Positions 46,689-57,458 of a stretch of DNA of 64,000 nucleotides are shown here, one piece after another (positions within the stretch are counted from its first letter, which is position 1; each line of letters starts with the position of its first letter). Source of the stretch: Diphasiastrum complanatum (lineage: Eukaryota > Streptophyta > Lycopodiopsida > Lycopodiales > Lycopodiaceae); contig CM055114.1 of assembly GCA_029204225.1 (NCBI GenBank), positions 17,649,849 through 17,713,848 on the forward strand, written 5' to 3'. A program made the position numbers and the translations under genes. The notes beneath the pieces are model-generated. The model did not search any database, was not told the origin of the DNA, and saw nothing but the letters and a program-made list of their open reading frames with translations.

Positions 46689-46846
46689 CACACGATATTT
46701 TCTATTGATCAAATAAGTATTGTTTTTAACACGTTTCTCATTTTTTTTAAAAACATAAATTAATGTTATGTGTTTCAGGTAAATGCTAGATAGCTATTAT
46801 TGTTTTATACTTAACATAGTATGCAGTTTGTCATGCACTTTGTGTT

Positions 46847-46920
<74 letters not shown>

Positions 46921-47090
46921 ATGATATATTCTATTGATCAAATAAGTATTGTTTTTAACACGTTTCTCAAAAAAAATTTAAAACATGGATTAATGTTATG
47001 CGTTTTAGATAAATGCTAGATAGCTATTATTGTTTTATACTTAACATAGTATGCAGTTTGTCATGCACTTTGTGCTATATTTACATCACT
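46608..47090. repeat. Tandem duplication, about 243 bp, each copy starting with (CT)n(CA)n
   Basis: CT/CA microsatellites at about 46608-46689 and 46852-46919 are each followed by the same 170-bp sequence (ATTCTATTGATCAAATAAGT ... CATGCACTTTGTG). Copies differ at a handful of sites. Confidence 0.93.
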
Positions 47091-47683
47091 ATCTTGGATG
47101 GTTTCTCCCTAGATGATGTATAAGTTTTTTTTTTGGTTGGTAGCATTAGTAAAATTTGGATTATTTTTCAGTTTGCTTTTTGTTGGTTAAAATTTTCTTG
47201 AAACAAATACAAGCCCTTACTCGGCGTTAGTTTTGGAACTATCATGTTTTAATTTTTGCTCTATGGTACTTTATTCTCTATACATGTATTTTCTCTGAGT
47301 CGTTGCGTTGAGTCTTTTATGGTTGTGTCTGGGCTCAGTTTTTTCAGATTCTTTTGACGACTTTTTTTAGTTTGTTATTGGATCCTAGTGCTTGTTCTTC
47401 CCCTTGGTTCACCCTTGGCCTCGTCTCGTTGTCGCGCTCTCCTTTGGTTTTGTCGTCATCTCTCCCTTGGCCATAGATGCTCCCACTCCATGGCCGTGAT
47501 GTGGCGGTTGGTTTGCTGCTAGTTCCTTCTGTCCAGGTGTGTGGAGTGAAAATTTGTGAACTTACTATTGGACTATTATTGGCAATTTCGGGCCAAAACT
47601 CATACGTAAACTTAGAGAAGTTTTCCCACTTGTGTAGAGGCCTGAATAGTAACATTACTATTTTTTAAAGGTTCTAGAAGTGT
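47091..47683. other. No gene recognised
   Basis: Mixed composition. A minus-strand 103-codon frame (47344-47655) has no recognisable motif and I do not call it. Confidence 0.4.
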
Positions 47684-47790
47684 AAAAATTCAAAGGTCTA
47701 GAGAGGACTTAGTTTTGATGTCATATATTGCATGAAGTTTCAAAATTCAGAGGTCTAGAGAAGATTTAGTTTTGATGTCATATATTACAT
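47684..47790. repeat. Direct repeat, period about 57 bp
   Basis: AAAATTCARAGGTCTAGAGA followed by TTAGTTTTGATGTCATATAT occurs twice, just left of the putative transposon end at 47899. Confidence 0.85.
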
Positions 47791-47898
47791 TTAGTCATAT
47801 TTTGGCAGTTTTTTACTAAGTGGTGGATAAGCTAGGGTTAGGGCCACCTTCTAAGAGATACTCATCTTCCAAGACTATAAGTAGTAGAAATGGCGTGG

Positions 47899-47911
47899 CA
47901 TTAGAGGAGTT
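47899..47911 (+). repeat. Left terminal inverted repeat word
   Basis: CATTAGAGGAGTT, followed by TCGAGCACCAAAAGGGCC. Confidence 0.65.
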
Positions 47912-48318
47912 TCGAGCACCAAAAGGGCCTTTTGTCAAGATGTTGTTTTTGAATTTTCAACTATTCGACGTACACTTGGCCCAGTTATATATTTACACCT
48001 GTGAAAGACCGTAACGTTGTTTGCCGGTCGATTACTTTTTTGGAACTTTTTGGTCATATTTTTATACAATTCAAAGCTCCCTTCGGGCAGGGTCCTGACT
48101 TGTGATTGGACCGTAATTACTACCTGTGAGTTTCCTGAGTGTCTGAGATCTAACACTTGTGGTTAAAGTAAGTCTATTTTGATCTAACCGTAGTTAGAGT
48201 AACATATATGATTTACGAAAGACCGCCAGCATTTATTACAAATTTGGTTTTTTATTTTCATACTGATTCAACTACATTTTGTTTCAGACTCTGTTGTTCA
48301 TCTTCTTTTAGCTTTGCA

Positions 48319-49541
48319 ATGGCTTCCGGAAGCCGTAGACCACGAAGCAATATTGTCTCAATTTCTGTTTGTAATAAAAAAGACTCTGATGGCTCTTGGA
48401 TACCACGTATCTATAGAAAATTTCACTAGGTTCTCGTGCATCTCTCATCAAGAGGTGTTTTTGGTAAAAAGAGAAAATCAAATATAGATTATAGGAAATT
48501 TTGGAAAGGTAGAATTTTAGACTTCAAAGTTTCACCCGGTGGTCGATCCATTTCAGAGGTCTTGATTCAACATGTCTACATGCATAAGGAAATTAGAGTG
48601 GAAGGCATAAGTTCAAATGACAGACTCAAATGCAATTGTAAGTTTTGGAGAATTTTTGCTTTGAGCTTTGCATTAATCATTTAGACGTGTATCTGAGTAT
48701 TTAAATGACATATAGTTTTATGGATTTGTGCATATTTGTATCCATCACGCATAATCGAATGGCAACCTATACAATCCCTTGTCGGCATCAATGGACGTTA
48801 TTCATTCTGATATTGGTCTTCTGCAATACAAGAACCGCTCCACGAGATCACTTTTGGATTCTTGTATTTTCTTTTATGATTCATTTTACGCACCATCCAG
48901 TTTAGGTGGAAAATTAGAGGCGATATCATTACCCTTTTTCTCAAGCGAAGAATGGATTCCTCCAGATTCCACCATAGCAGAGAGCTTTCGATCAAGATTT
49001 TTTATGGACATTCAAAATTGTATGAAATGTAGCACATGTTCAAAAAACAATAGATTGCATTGGTTTCTGCCTTTTGCAATATTTGTAGATTTTTTTGTTG
49101 AATGTAATATTCGTAGAACAGTGACTGTTTATTTGTAGTGATTTAACAGACAATATGTTATCAAGCCTCCTTGATGATCATTGGGATAAAAAGAGTAATG
49201 GCAATATCGAGTGCATAGTTAATAGATCGTCAATGAAATTTAGATATCTTATAGAAAAACAAGCGCTTTCTTTAACATTTTACTATAGAAGATGGTCCAA
49301 AGTTGGCAATGGATGGAAAGCATTGGATCAAGATTTTACAGTGAATCATCAAGATCAAATAGAAATCCAAGTGAGGCAAAATAATTCTACTGTTACAACA
49401 ATTGAGGTGGAAGAAGATTGGACACTCATTTACATTCGATCAGAGCTTACCTTGATGCAATATGATATTCCTAAGCACTTCTATTTTGGAGTCAAAGGGA
49501 GATTGGTAGGTGTATGTGTATTTATTTCAGTAGACATTTGA
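48319..49541 (+). pseudogene. Plus-strand transposon ORF block, unknown; C-terminal beta-grasp-like segment
   Basis: ATG 48319 (MASGSRRPRSNIVSI...) reads through one stop (TAG 48426) to KVSPGGRSISEVLIQHVYM, then a likely donor GTAAGT near 48631. Further coding-like pieces lie at 48779-49138 (a CMKCSTC cysteine pair) and 49157-49541, the latter after an acceptor-like TTTAACAG. The last piece ends with IEIQVRQNNS, TVTTIEVEEDW, LIYIRSEL and DIPKHFYFGVKGRLV. That order of strand, strand, helix and strand loosely recalls a ubiquitin-like fold; this is a shape impression, not an alignment. No other domain recognised. Stops and uncertain splice sites suggest decay. Confidence 0.35.
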
Positions 49542-49983
49542 AATGACTTTCAATGATTTTATTTAAACATGTTTCAGTGTTTTCGGTATTGCAATATTTC
49601 ATTTAAAATATTTTCAATGTTGATATTGTTTAACAAGTTTCTTTGATGTACAAGTAAGACCAAGACAAGAAAGTCGCATATAGTGCAAGGACTTAAATAA
49701 AAGCGTAGAAATTGTTGAAACTGCATAAACATTGGGATGATAGACGAGCAACAACAATGTACTTTTTCAAAAAAAAAGAATACAAAGAAGTCTCAAATGA
49801 CTTCAAGATTTCATCGAACAATTTGTATTTAGTATTTTGAAAAATGTACATTGTTTTGATAATCGATATAATATATTCGTGGCATTCAATAATAGCCCAC
49901 TTTCTATTTGCCTATCTGTTGTTCTATGCATCATCATGTGATGATATATTTCTATGTGTCTGTTGGAACTTGTGTGACAATAT

Positions 49984-51863
49984 TTACATTTCAATCAAAG
50001 GTGCCTGAGGCATATCCTCGAGCACTGCAACTTCATCCACAGATCCCTTGGTAGGTTCATCCGAGGCACCTTCATGCTTGTAGGGCCTTGCACACGATAG
50101 TAAAATTTCCAACATTTCATGCCGATACTGATGAATCGCATTTGTTGATACCTCAGGACATTGGAACTGCAAGATAATATCGAGTGTATGTATGTATTAG
50201 CCAATGTTTTAAAAAATATAAATTCACAAAATTAACAATATATCATCAGCATTGAGAAAAATACCTCACAGATACTAGTATCTGGAGGTTGCACCATATA
50301 CCAATCCAAGAACGATTTGACATTCCAGATTGAATACCATCTGCAGTTGAAAGCATCGTCTTGTTGCGAAGACTGAGAAATCACAGCGAAAAATTGTTAA
50401 ATTATAATTCAATATAATTCTAAACTCCATGCCATCATGCAAATAAAGTACGCAAAAAGATTCTTTTTACCTTTGCATCAACAATCTCTATGTTGGTATT
50501 TACAATCAGCTCATTCGGCCTGGGCAATAGCTCCACCATCCTCTTGTACATGGACTTAACCATGGAATGGGTGGCATGCTAAGAATTCATTGTCATGCAC
50601 ACAAGTGTGAAGCTTCCAGTATAATCCACTTTCATGGAGATGACGTGCACACTCCAATGTTTGCTACCAGAAAATGACAAGCAATGAATTATTAGAATCT
50701 ATAAGAATTTCCAAAAAACAAATCTTACAGAAAGCAAATATTACAAGAAGAAATTAGCTTACTTTGAACAGTATGGGATGATGAACATTGATGCCTCCTT
50801 ACTAGTGTGCCTGAAGAGCCTTCTGCTTTCCTCTCTTTATTCAACAGATGTCCAAAGTATGGAGATACAACAAAAATCTCCTTCGTGACTGTATGTGTGT
50901 ATTTATGTACATAGTATGCACAAGCAGATTCAACTACTGTGTCTGAGATATAGGAGGTCTTCTCTTTTAGCTCCCTACAATGCGGGTCTTTGATATGCAT
51001 TGCAAAATTAATATCGTCTATACAAAACATAAACTTTCCTCCAAGATCATCTATTTTCTTGGCTATATACAAGTCAAAATTAATGTACCTCTCAGAATAA
51101 AAAAAATGTGTCTTTAGGTTCATTGGAAAGTCTGATGTGCAACTCTTTATCAGTTGCATCAACATCAGAAACAATCATGTCCACCACTGTATTTAGGTCA
51201 TCCGCATGTATAGAAGGAGAATCGTGCAGTTGAAGATCAGGGGTTAGGAGAGGACTCTCAACCAATGGAATTGCGGACGTACTAGCCAGATCTTTTCTAA
51301 TGGGAGGAGGTGAGGGTGAAGAGCTAAGAGACCTAGGCTTGGGTTGCGAACGCTTGGGCTAGACATGCCCCCTTTCAAGAGGAACTTGCCTCTGTGTGAA
51401 GCTAGACTTAAAAATGTTGTCATAGGTGTTTCGAAGCCTCATGACAAGAAGCATGTCCTTGGGCATCAGTGTCACCCTCTTGCCATGAATGGAGCACAAC
51501 ATCGAATCCTCAAACAATTTTGTCTACAAGTCCTCGTATGCAGTATGGAGTGCCTCCAATGCTATGATATTCCACCTCACTGCATAGGGCAGGTAAGTGG
51601 TCATATCTTGTGTAATCTCCCTCACAGCCCGGTAGAAGGCTACTTTTGGGATCAAAAGTTTGGTGCTCCTCTGCAATGCCTTGATGTCCCTCAACCATGG
51701 ACGGCGAGGTCTTCCGCGTCTTTGCGGACGTACAGGTTCAGAAGTCTGGAGACAAGACGGTTGAACAAAACGTCCGAGCCATTGAGGCCGGATATCTATA
51801 CCATGCAAGGACAGAGATACAACAGAAGAGAAAGCTAGATTATCTCGCGTGATGGTGACATTC
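49984..51863 (-). pseudogene. CENH3-like histone fold fused to Ulp1-type (C48) cysteine protease
   Basis: On the minus strand a frame runs through a basic stretch (RPQRRGRPRRPWLRD) into a histone H3 fold (about 51700-51398): LQRSTKLLIPKVAFYRAVRE (alpha N/1), a longer loop 1 ending in [34 protein letters not shown] and a final helix. The RW and SMLC...RVTLM features are closer to centromeric CENH3 than to canonical H3. A Ser/Pro-rich linker (about 51360-51130) leads to a Ulp1 protease: NKHWSVHVIS (catalytic His), then QQDDAFNC (oxyanion Gln, nucleophile Cys). Exons: to 50763, 50662-50471, 50372-50265 and 50166-49984, with GT..AG borders. Damage: TAG at 51524, 51359 and 50579, an A8-run frameshift near 51100 and one near 50790. 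No ATG is evident at the 5' end. Confidence 0.7.
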
Positions 51864-52109
51864 GGAACTCTGAGGGTGATAGCGCTATCACTGAGAGAGT
51901 AGCAGAGTCAGGCGGGGAGAGGAAGGGGCTTGCGTGATGGCGATACTAGGAGAGTTAGACTGATATCGCTATGACGTGAGAGGGTGTAAGGAACAGGCCT
52001 GGGGACGAGGTCGCTTACGTGATGGCAATATCACGAATGCAAGTCATATGGAAGCAATCAAACGTGAAAGCAAATTACGCGAAAACCTGTACAATCCCCG
52101 AGAATGGAC

Positions 52110-52116
52110 TTATATA
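52110..52116 (-). promoter_or_regulatory. TATA box for the CENH3-like/Ulp1 gene
   Basis: On the minus strand it reads CTCCTATATAAGTCC, about 250 bases upstream of the open frame. CCAAT-containing repeats lie just upstream. Confidence 0.5.
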
Positions 52117-52150
52117 GGAGAAAAAAGTTGGCACATATGAATACTTGCGA

Positions 52151-52243
52151 CATGTGGCCCAATCAGTAACTGACGTGTAGAACCACTCGCACGTATAAGC
52201 TCGCACATGTGGGCATGTGGCCCAATCAGTACCTGACATGTGA
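52151..52243 (-). promoter_or_regulatory. Direct repeats with CCAAT and CACATG words
   Basis: CATGTGGCCCAATCAGTA, then ACTGACGTGT or CCTGACATGT, occurs at 52151-52180 and 52214-52243. Further CACATGTG-type words continue to about 52320. They are placed like an upstream promoter array for the minus-strand gene; function is inferred. Confidence 0.5.
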
Positions 52244-52347
52244 AACTACACATCTGTATCCGCAAGTGTGAAACTGCATGTACGGGCAACACGTGTGGGA
52301 CTTGCATGTGTGGCCATGTGTTAACAAAGGGTCTTTTTTGAATTTAG

Positions 52348-52360
52348 AACTCCTCTAATG
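52348..52360 (-). repeat. Internal copy of the terminal inverted repeat word
   Basis: AACTCCTCTAATG, the complement of CATTAGAGGAGTT, in right-end orientation, next to TTTTTTGAATTT. It marks either an inner element boundary or a subterminal copy. Confidence 0.6.
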
Positions 52361-52868
52361 CATCCCTGTCCAATTATTTGAAGTGCTTTGTAAATAAAGA
52401 GATTTGCATTCATCATAGCAAATTTTTTGCAGATGCTGTGACAGTAATAATGGCAATTAAAGCGTTATCCTATCTCGAACGGGCATAAATACCCTCCGAA
52501 TACATATAAAATTATTTTTGCGAAGAGAGACATTGTCATAAAAGTATTTGGCTATGTAGTTGAGGAAGTTCCGAAAAAGTCTTCCTCCTTAGTTGTTTTC
52601 TCCAAATACATTGACTTGAGCAAAAGAAGATCCATTGATTTTCTAGATCCATATGACCAAATACTTAGACTGTCGTAAGCTTTTGCAAAAAATGATGCAT
52701 GATGTCATAAAATGTGCTGCAATATCAAAGATACAAATATTGTCATATCAATCATTTTAAATTTAACATATGTGCATTGAGATTATAATTCGAAGAGTTA
52801 GTTACATTGAAAAGAGATTTACCATATAATGCGTAATATGATCTTCACCCCATGTTGTCAAGCTTTGT
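52361..52868. other. Spacer between the two minus-strand transposon genes
   Basis: AT-rich, no open frame of interest. It probably includes the 3' end of the transposase-like gene. Confidence 0.4.
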
Positions 52869-54966
52869 CTAGACTTCAACTTTTTTAATCCTCGTTGTTC
52901 CTTTTTCTTCAAAATCCTTTGTGGCATTGAGTACATCTATCCAAATTGAATACTGGATTTTGGTTGGTTTTTCGGAATGATTTGTTAAGAAACGACGAGC
53001 TTTGGATCCTCCTATACTTGGTTTGCATGGGATGTTTCCCATTTTCCCTGAAAGCTTCTCGTCCTTTTGTATTTTAACATGTCCTTTATGAAGTCCCGCT
53101 TTTGATAAAACTTCTTCCAATCAAGCTATTGCTTTTTTGGCTAATGACTCTAGCTTAGCATTCCAAGCAGACCAAATATGAAGGTATATCAATTTTTCAA
53201 TAATTCTAACCTCTCCATGTAGTGTAAAAATGTGACCATTTTTAAGCAGAATCGGTAATACTAGTTTCCAAGTCGGATCTTCTATATCCCTTGAAACTCT
53301 CGTGTTCTTCGACATGTCATGTGTAGTTTTCATGCAATAGAGGCATGGATGTTTTGAATTTGCTCCATGTGAAACGTTGAACATGCTCTTCAACGACTTC
53401 ATGTCTCCAGCCTAATGCCATTCCACCTAAAAGTCGCCTATTCTAGGAACATTGAGTGGTGTGTCATTCATATGATTCTTAATTATCTCTGGATATTCTG
53501 TTTTACTTAAAAGCCAAAATAGAATGTCATGATCTTCTTTTAAAACCTGTTTGAAACACAAAATCATGAACTATTTTAAGAGAATTGAACTTAGACCTGT
53601 AATAACAAAACAATATTAGCTTAAAACACAAAACCATAAATTCTCGAAATAAATTAGTTGCTAGTACTCAATAGAATAGATTTAAACCTGAAAAGCTGCC
53701 AACCACCAAATATTATTTTCGGATTGCACACTGAAATCAAGACTCTCCGAGTTTATTGTATTGCTTAATGCTCCATTCATAAGTGTAACACTAACCCTTT
53801 TCAGCTTTTGTCCTTTTATTACTTCTGATTCATCTAACTTGAGAGCTAATATCAATTTTTCAACACTTTCGTTTGTGATTCCTTAAAACTTTACAATAAA
53901 TCTCAGTAAATGATTCAGATCTACAAACATATTGTTGGTGGAATCATATGGGAAAGTGCCATATTTTGAGTTATAAATTTCATTGATATGGTAAGGAATA
54001 CCAATGATGTTTTGCAAACCCATGTTTAACACATCCCTCTCTAATCTGATTTGAAAGGGCCGAGGAATAGGAAATTTTTTTATATGTACTTGTCCAAATG
54101 CCTCTTTGATAATTTTAAACATTGTGTCATATGCATCCCTGCTAATACCAGAATAATCACATGCTCCTTGTATCAATTTTCGGTCAATGATCTTGCCGAC
54201 TTCGCCCATAAAGGCCTCTGCAATCTTGGACTTGATTCGAGAATATCGTTGATTTCCTAGTAGACTCGTCATTGACTTGGCTGTAAGTACTGCACTCAAA
54301 GACTTTCCAATCATGTCCTTGTCTTTCAGATTTTCATTGGTGACTAAAGCTGATCTGCAAAATAAAAATAAGATTCAGAAAAAAAACATTTCACAATCAT
54401 TGATGTGCTAGATGAAACAAAACACATGAATAGTTTAAAACATAATCTTACTTGAAAGCATATATTCTTTTTTTCCGTTGACCCCCACTTGATAATAGCT
54501 CATCAATACTTTCTAAAATAACTCTTTTTCGTTTATTGTTCAGTATTTTCTTCCCTAACATGTTTACTTCTACATTTATTTGACAATATGAGGTACACAA
54601 TGTTTGTACAATTAGTTTCATATTGTTAGTTTCTTGGTTAAGGTCTAATATAATATATTGCAAACGAGAATTATCTATCTTCAAGATTTCATTCTCTTCT
54701 TTTGTTTGCAACAAAAGATTTTCTTTTTCTCTGTAGTCAGTAAGCAAACCATTCAACATATTTTCCAAACAATGGATTTTTTTCATTGAATTACTAATGC
54801 CATAACTTTTCAATCTTTCACAATAACCCAATAGACCATTGTGTCCTTCACACAAAAATAGTATGAGTTGTGTGACTAATCTAAAATTTGGATGTTGCAT
54901 TGAGCTTGGATCGATTGGATACAAACTTCCATCAACCCATAGATCACAATGTTTCCTGTCTTCCAT
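52869..54966 (-). pseudogene. DDE-transposase-like multi-exon gene
   Basis: ATG 54966 opens exon 1 (to about 54452), predicted helical with a coiled coil (LLQTKEENEILKIDNSRLQ) and a basic tail (KKILNNKRKRVIL). Exon 2 (54354-53688, acceptor TTTTGCAG) holds ALKLDESEV, a candidate first catalytic Asp, then RVSVTLMNGAL. Exon 3 (53546 to about 52869) holds AGDMKSLKSMFNVSHGANSK, followed by a CLYC zinc pair and CKPSIGGSKARRFL. Many animal and fungal transposases have the same order of an Asp near a GDLK-like string, then a CxxC pair, then a Gly-rich patch. I infer a DDE transposase but cannot name the superfamily. Stops at about 53883, 53440, 53415 and 53121 show it is dead. Confidence 0.5.
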
Positions 54967-55430
54967 CCTTTGGTGAGCTGGTAAGGTCGATCCTTTCAGA
55001 TTTTTTCTCGACAGTGGAGCATATTATGTGGGAAGATCAATATGGAGATGATATTTAGACATCTTAATAATCGATAGATTAATCTAGTAGAAAACCAACT
55101 TGTTATATATCTTGTAAGCTATTAAAACTCGTCTTAATTAAAAAAATAATAATTGGAAAAGTTTGAAATGACCTTGGCACTCTTTTGTGATCCATCACAC
55201 TCCATGTTTCTTGCTTTATATGCAAAAGCAAAGCTCTGCAATTATGAGCAAAATATTTTTTCAATAGTGTGTGTTGAAATTGCGAATTTTTGAATTGCAA
55301 AAGTTTGAAATAACCTTGCCGCTCCATTTGATCCAACACACTCCATATTTTCCTGAATTGCAAAAATTTAGATTCACGTTGGTGCTCATTGTGATCCAAA
55401 ATATTCAAAGTTTCTTGCCATGATTTTCAG
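54967..55430. repeat. Subterminal degenerate repeats
   Basis: AAGTTTGAAATGACCTTGGC (55157) and AAGTTTGAAATAACCTTGCC (55302) are each followed by a GATCCA.CACACTCCAT segment, about 145 bases apart; a partial third copy lies near 55380. Repeats just inside a transposon end often bind transposase. Confidence 0.55.
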
Positions 55431-55714
55431 ATCGATAAGACTGTTTTCCTTTGATGTGAACGCTATGAGTAGATGGAAAGAAAACTTTGATGTGCAATAC
55501 GATTTGCATTTACATAAGAAGTTATGTTAGTTAATGGTAGAAAATAGAATCTTGAAGTATGGACCCCACACGTTGCGGCTACCCAATTTCCAGTTAACTA
55601 CATACGAAGTCATCGAAGTTGTGCGAGCAGACCAAAAACTCGGTCGAAGTTTTAAAATCCGACAATTTTCTCTCTCTTACGTGGCATTTCTTAGACAACC
55701 CTTTTGGGCCTTGG

Positions 55715-55727
55715 AACTCCTCTAATG
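55715..55727 (-). repeat. Right terminal inverted repeat word
   Basis: AACTCCTCTAATG, complement of the left-end word, preceded by CCCTTTTGGGCCTTGG, which mirrors CCAAAAGGG inside the left end. Confidence 0.65.
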
Positions 55728-56087
55728 AGAACATCAGCCGTTCCCTACACATCTTTGGAGATCATTTTTGAGAATTTTGTTGTCTACTATTGGTGTTTCA
55801 CTACATTGTGTAGTATTATTGTGCATGATTTTGATGTTTGCTTGAAGGTGATGATTAATGGTAATGTATAGATTGTTGTACAGGGCTACAAGTATGGATT
55901 TGGACAATACTTGATCTATTTTTAGCCATAGTTACTTTTATGCATGATTTAGTAATTCTAGCAAGATAGAAAATGTGTTTTTCTACATAGAATCAATTCA
56001 TAGTTTTGTGCAAGCCAAAGATGAAAGCTTTCAGATCCACTTTGGATTTGGTTTTTTACATGCAATAGTTCATTTCCTACATTGTCG

Positions 56088-56673
56088 TTGCCTTTGCTCT
56101 TGCTTTTGTGGTCCCACTCTCCTCCTTGTAGTTAGTTGGCTTATTTATTCATGGATCTGTGGGCGGTTTTATGCACTTAAGATGTTTGGCTTCTGGTGAT
56201 GCCTTCTTGTCGTTGCTACAAGTTTTGTTGTCTTTTGCTTGTTGTGGTGTTGCACTATTGTGGCTGGCTTCATTGCTTTTTTTTACATGTGTGACTAGTC
56301 GTTGGTGTTGCAAATGGCTTTTTTCTAGTGTAGTGACGAGGGGGACTCGAAGGCTAACTCCATAAGAATTGACACTACAAATTGCCTTTCCTCTTGCTTT
56401 TGTGGTCCCACTCTCCTCCTTGTAGTTAGTTGGCTTATTTATTCGTGGATCTGTGGGCAGTTTTATGCACTTTAGATGTTTGGCTTCTGGTGATGCCTTC
56501 TTGTTGTTGCTACAAGTTTTGTTGTCTTTTGCTTGTTGTGGTGTTGCACTATTGTGGCTGGCTTCGTTGCTTTTTTTTACATGTGTGGCTAGTCGTTGGT
56601 GTTGCAAATGGCTTTTTTTTGGTGTAGTGACGAGGGGGACTCCAAGGCTAACTCCATAAGAATTGACACTACA
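56088..56673. repeat. Two tandem copies of a 293-bp unit
   Basis: TCTTGCTTTTGTGGTCCCAC begins both copies (56098 and 56391) and CATAAGAATTGACACTACAA ends both. They differ at about a dozen positions. Frames inside them are not convincing genes. Confidence 0.95.
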
Positions 56674-57458
56674 AATTGTCTAAAAGAAGCCCATAATAAA
56701 TCTCGTAGAATGGATGATGCGTTGATGTAACTTGTGATCAAGACAATCAACATTATCCAGCCCACAGACTGGCTTGCAATTTTTCGCTTAGACAATGAAG
56801 GATATTGGATCGGCTATTTGCTGCATAGAGGCTCATTTCAAGATCAAAAGAGAAAATTGGAAATATATTTAGGCTTCAGATAGGTCAATATGTAGTGGTT
56901 CTACGTGTTTTGTTCTTTGCTTTTTACACCATCTTGAACAACTTTTTTTGTATTAGACTATGCTTCAAGTAGTACAATCGAGAAAGAACTCCAACACTAA
57001 TATTTTGTTTTGAGAACCTAAAGCATATGTCGATTGAGAATGCCCACTCTTTGAAAAAATAGCTCAAACTTTTGCCAAAATACATTTTTGATGACATGAT
57101 ATTAGAATAGAATAGCATTCATGTGAGTAAAGCCTCCCTCATCATTTTTACAAAATTTAATTTTGTTTGATCCTCCAACTCTCTTTTATGTCTAAATGTT
57201 TCTTTTTTGAGTTTGATGTTGTTTATTATTGGTAGCTAAACTTTAAACTCTACTCTTAGATAGACTCATAAGCCCGACTTCGACTCTCGACAGATCTACT
57301 AAGGTTGTGTGTGTGGATGTTGGCCTAACACAGGTGGTGCAATTAACATAAAGACAACATGAACACAAACAACTTTCCTAGCAATAGATGGTAGTTGTTT
57401 CAAGGTTCTAACACAAAGTGGATAGTTCCTACTCCAGACAAGAGATTTATCTTGGATT
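56674..57458. other. No gene recognised
   Basis: AT-rich, no motif on either strand. Confidence 0.4.

Larger units (their letters stand above)
47899..55727. mobile_element. Putative large DNA transposon with three gene blocks
   Basis: The 13-base word CATTAGAGGAGTT begins the left end (47899-47911) and appears inverted at 55715-55727; similarity continues inwards (CCAAAAGGG on both). A third copy, in right-end orientation, lies inside at 52348-52360. Between the ends are a plus-strand ORF set, a minus-strand CENH3-like/Ulp1 gene and a minus-strand DDE-transposase-like gene. I could not find matching target duplications outside the ends, so either the element is composite (47899-52360 as one unit, 52361-55727 as another) or the flanks have decayed. 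The family is not assigned. Confidence 0.5.

Noticed and set aside
50579-51526. TAG codons repaired by U-to-C RNA editing
   Set aside because: U-to-C editing in ferns is known in organelle transcripts; this is a nuclear transposon gene with other damage as well.
51344-51838. 164-codon plus-strand ORF
   Set aside because: Antisense to the CENH3-like histone fold and linker; no motif of its own.
49984-55727. Host SUMO-protease and host CENH3 gene
   Set aside because: Multiple stops and frameshifts, an adjacent transposase-like gene and terminal-repeat words argue for a transposon rather than the essential host genes.
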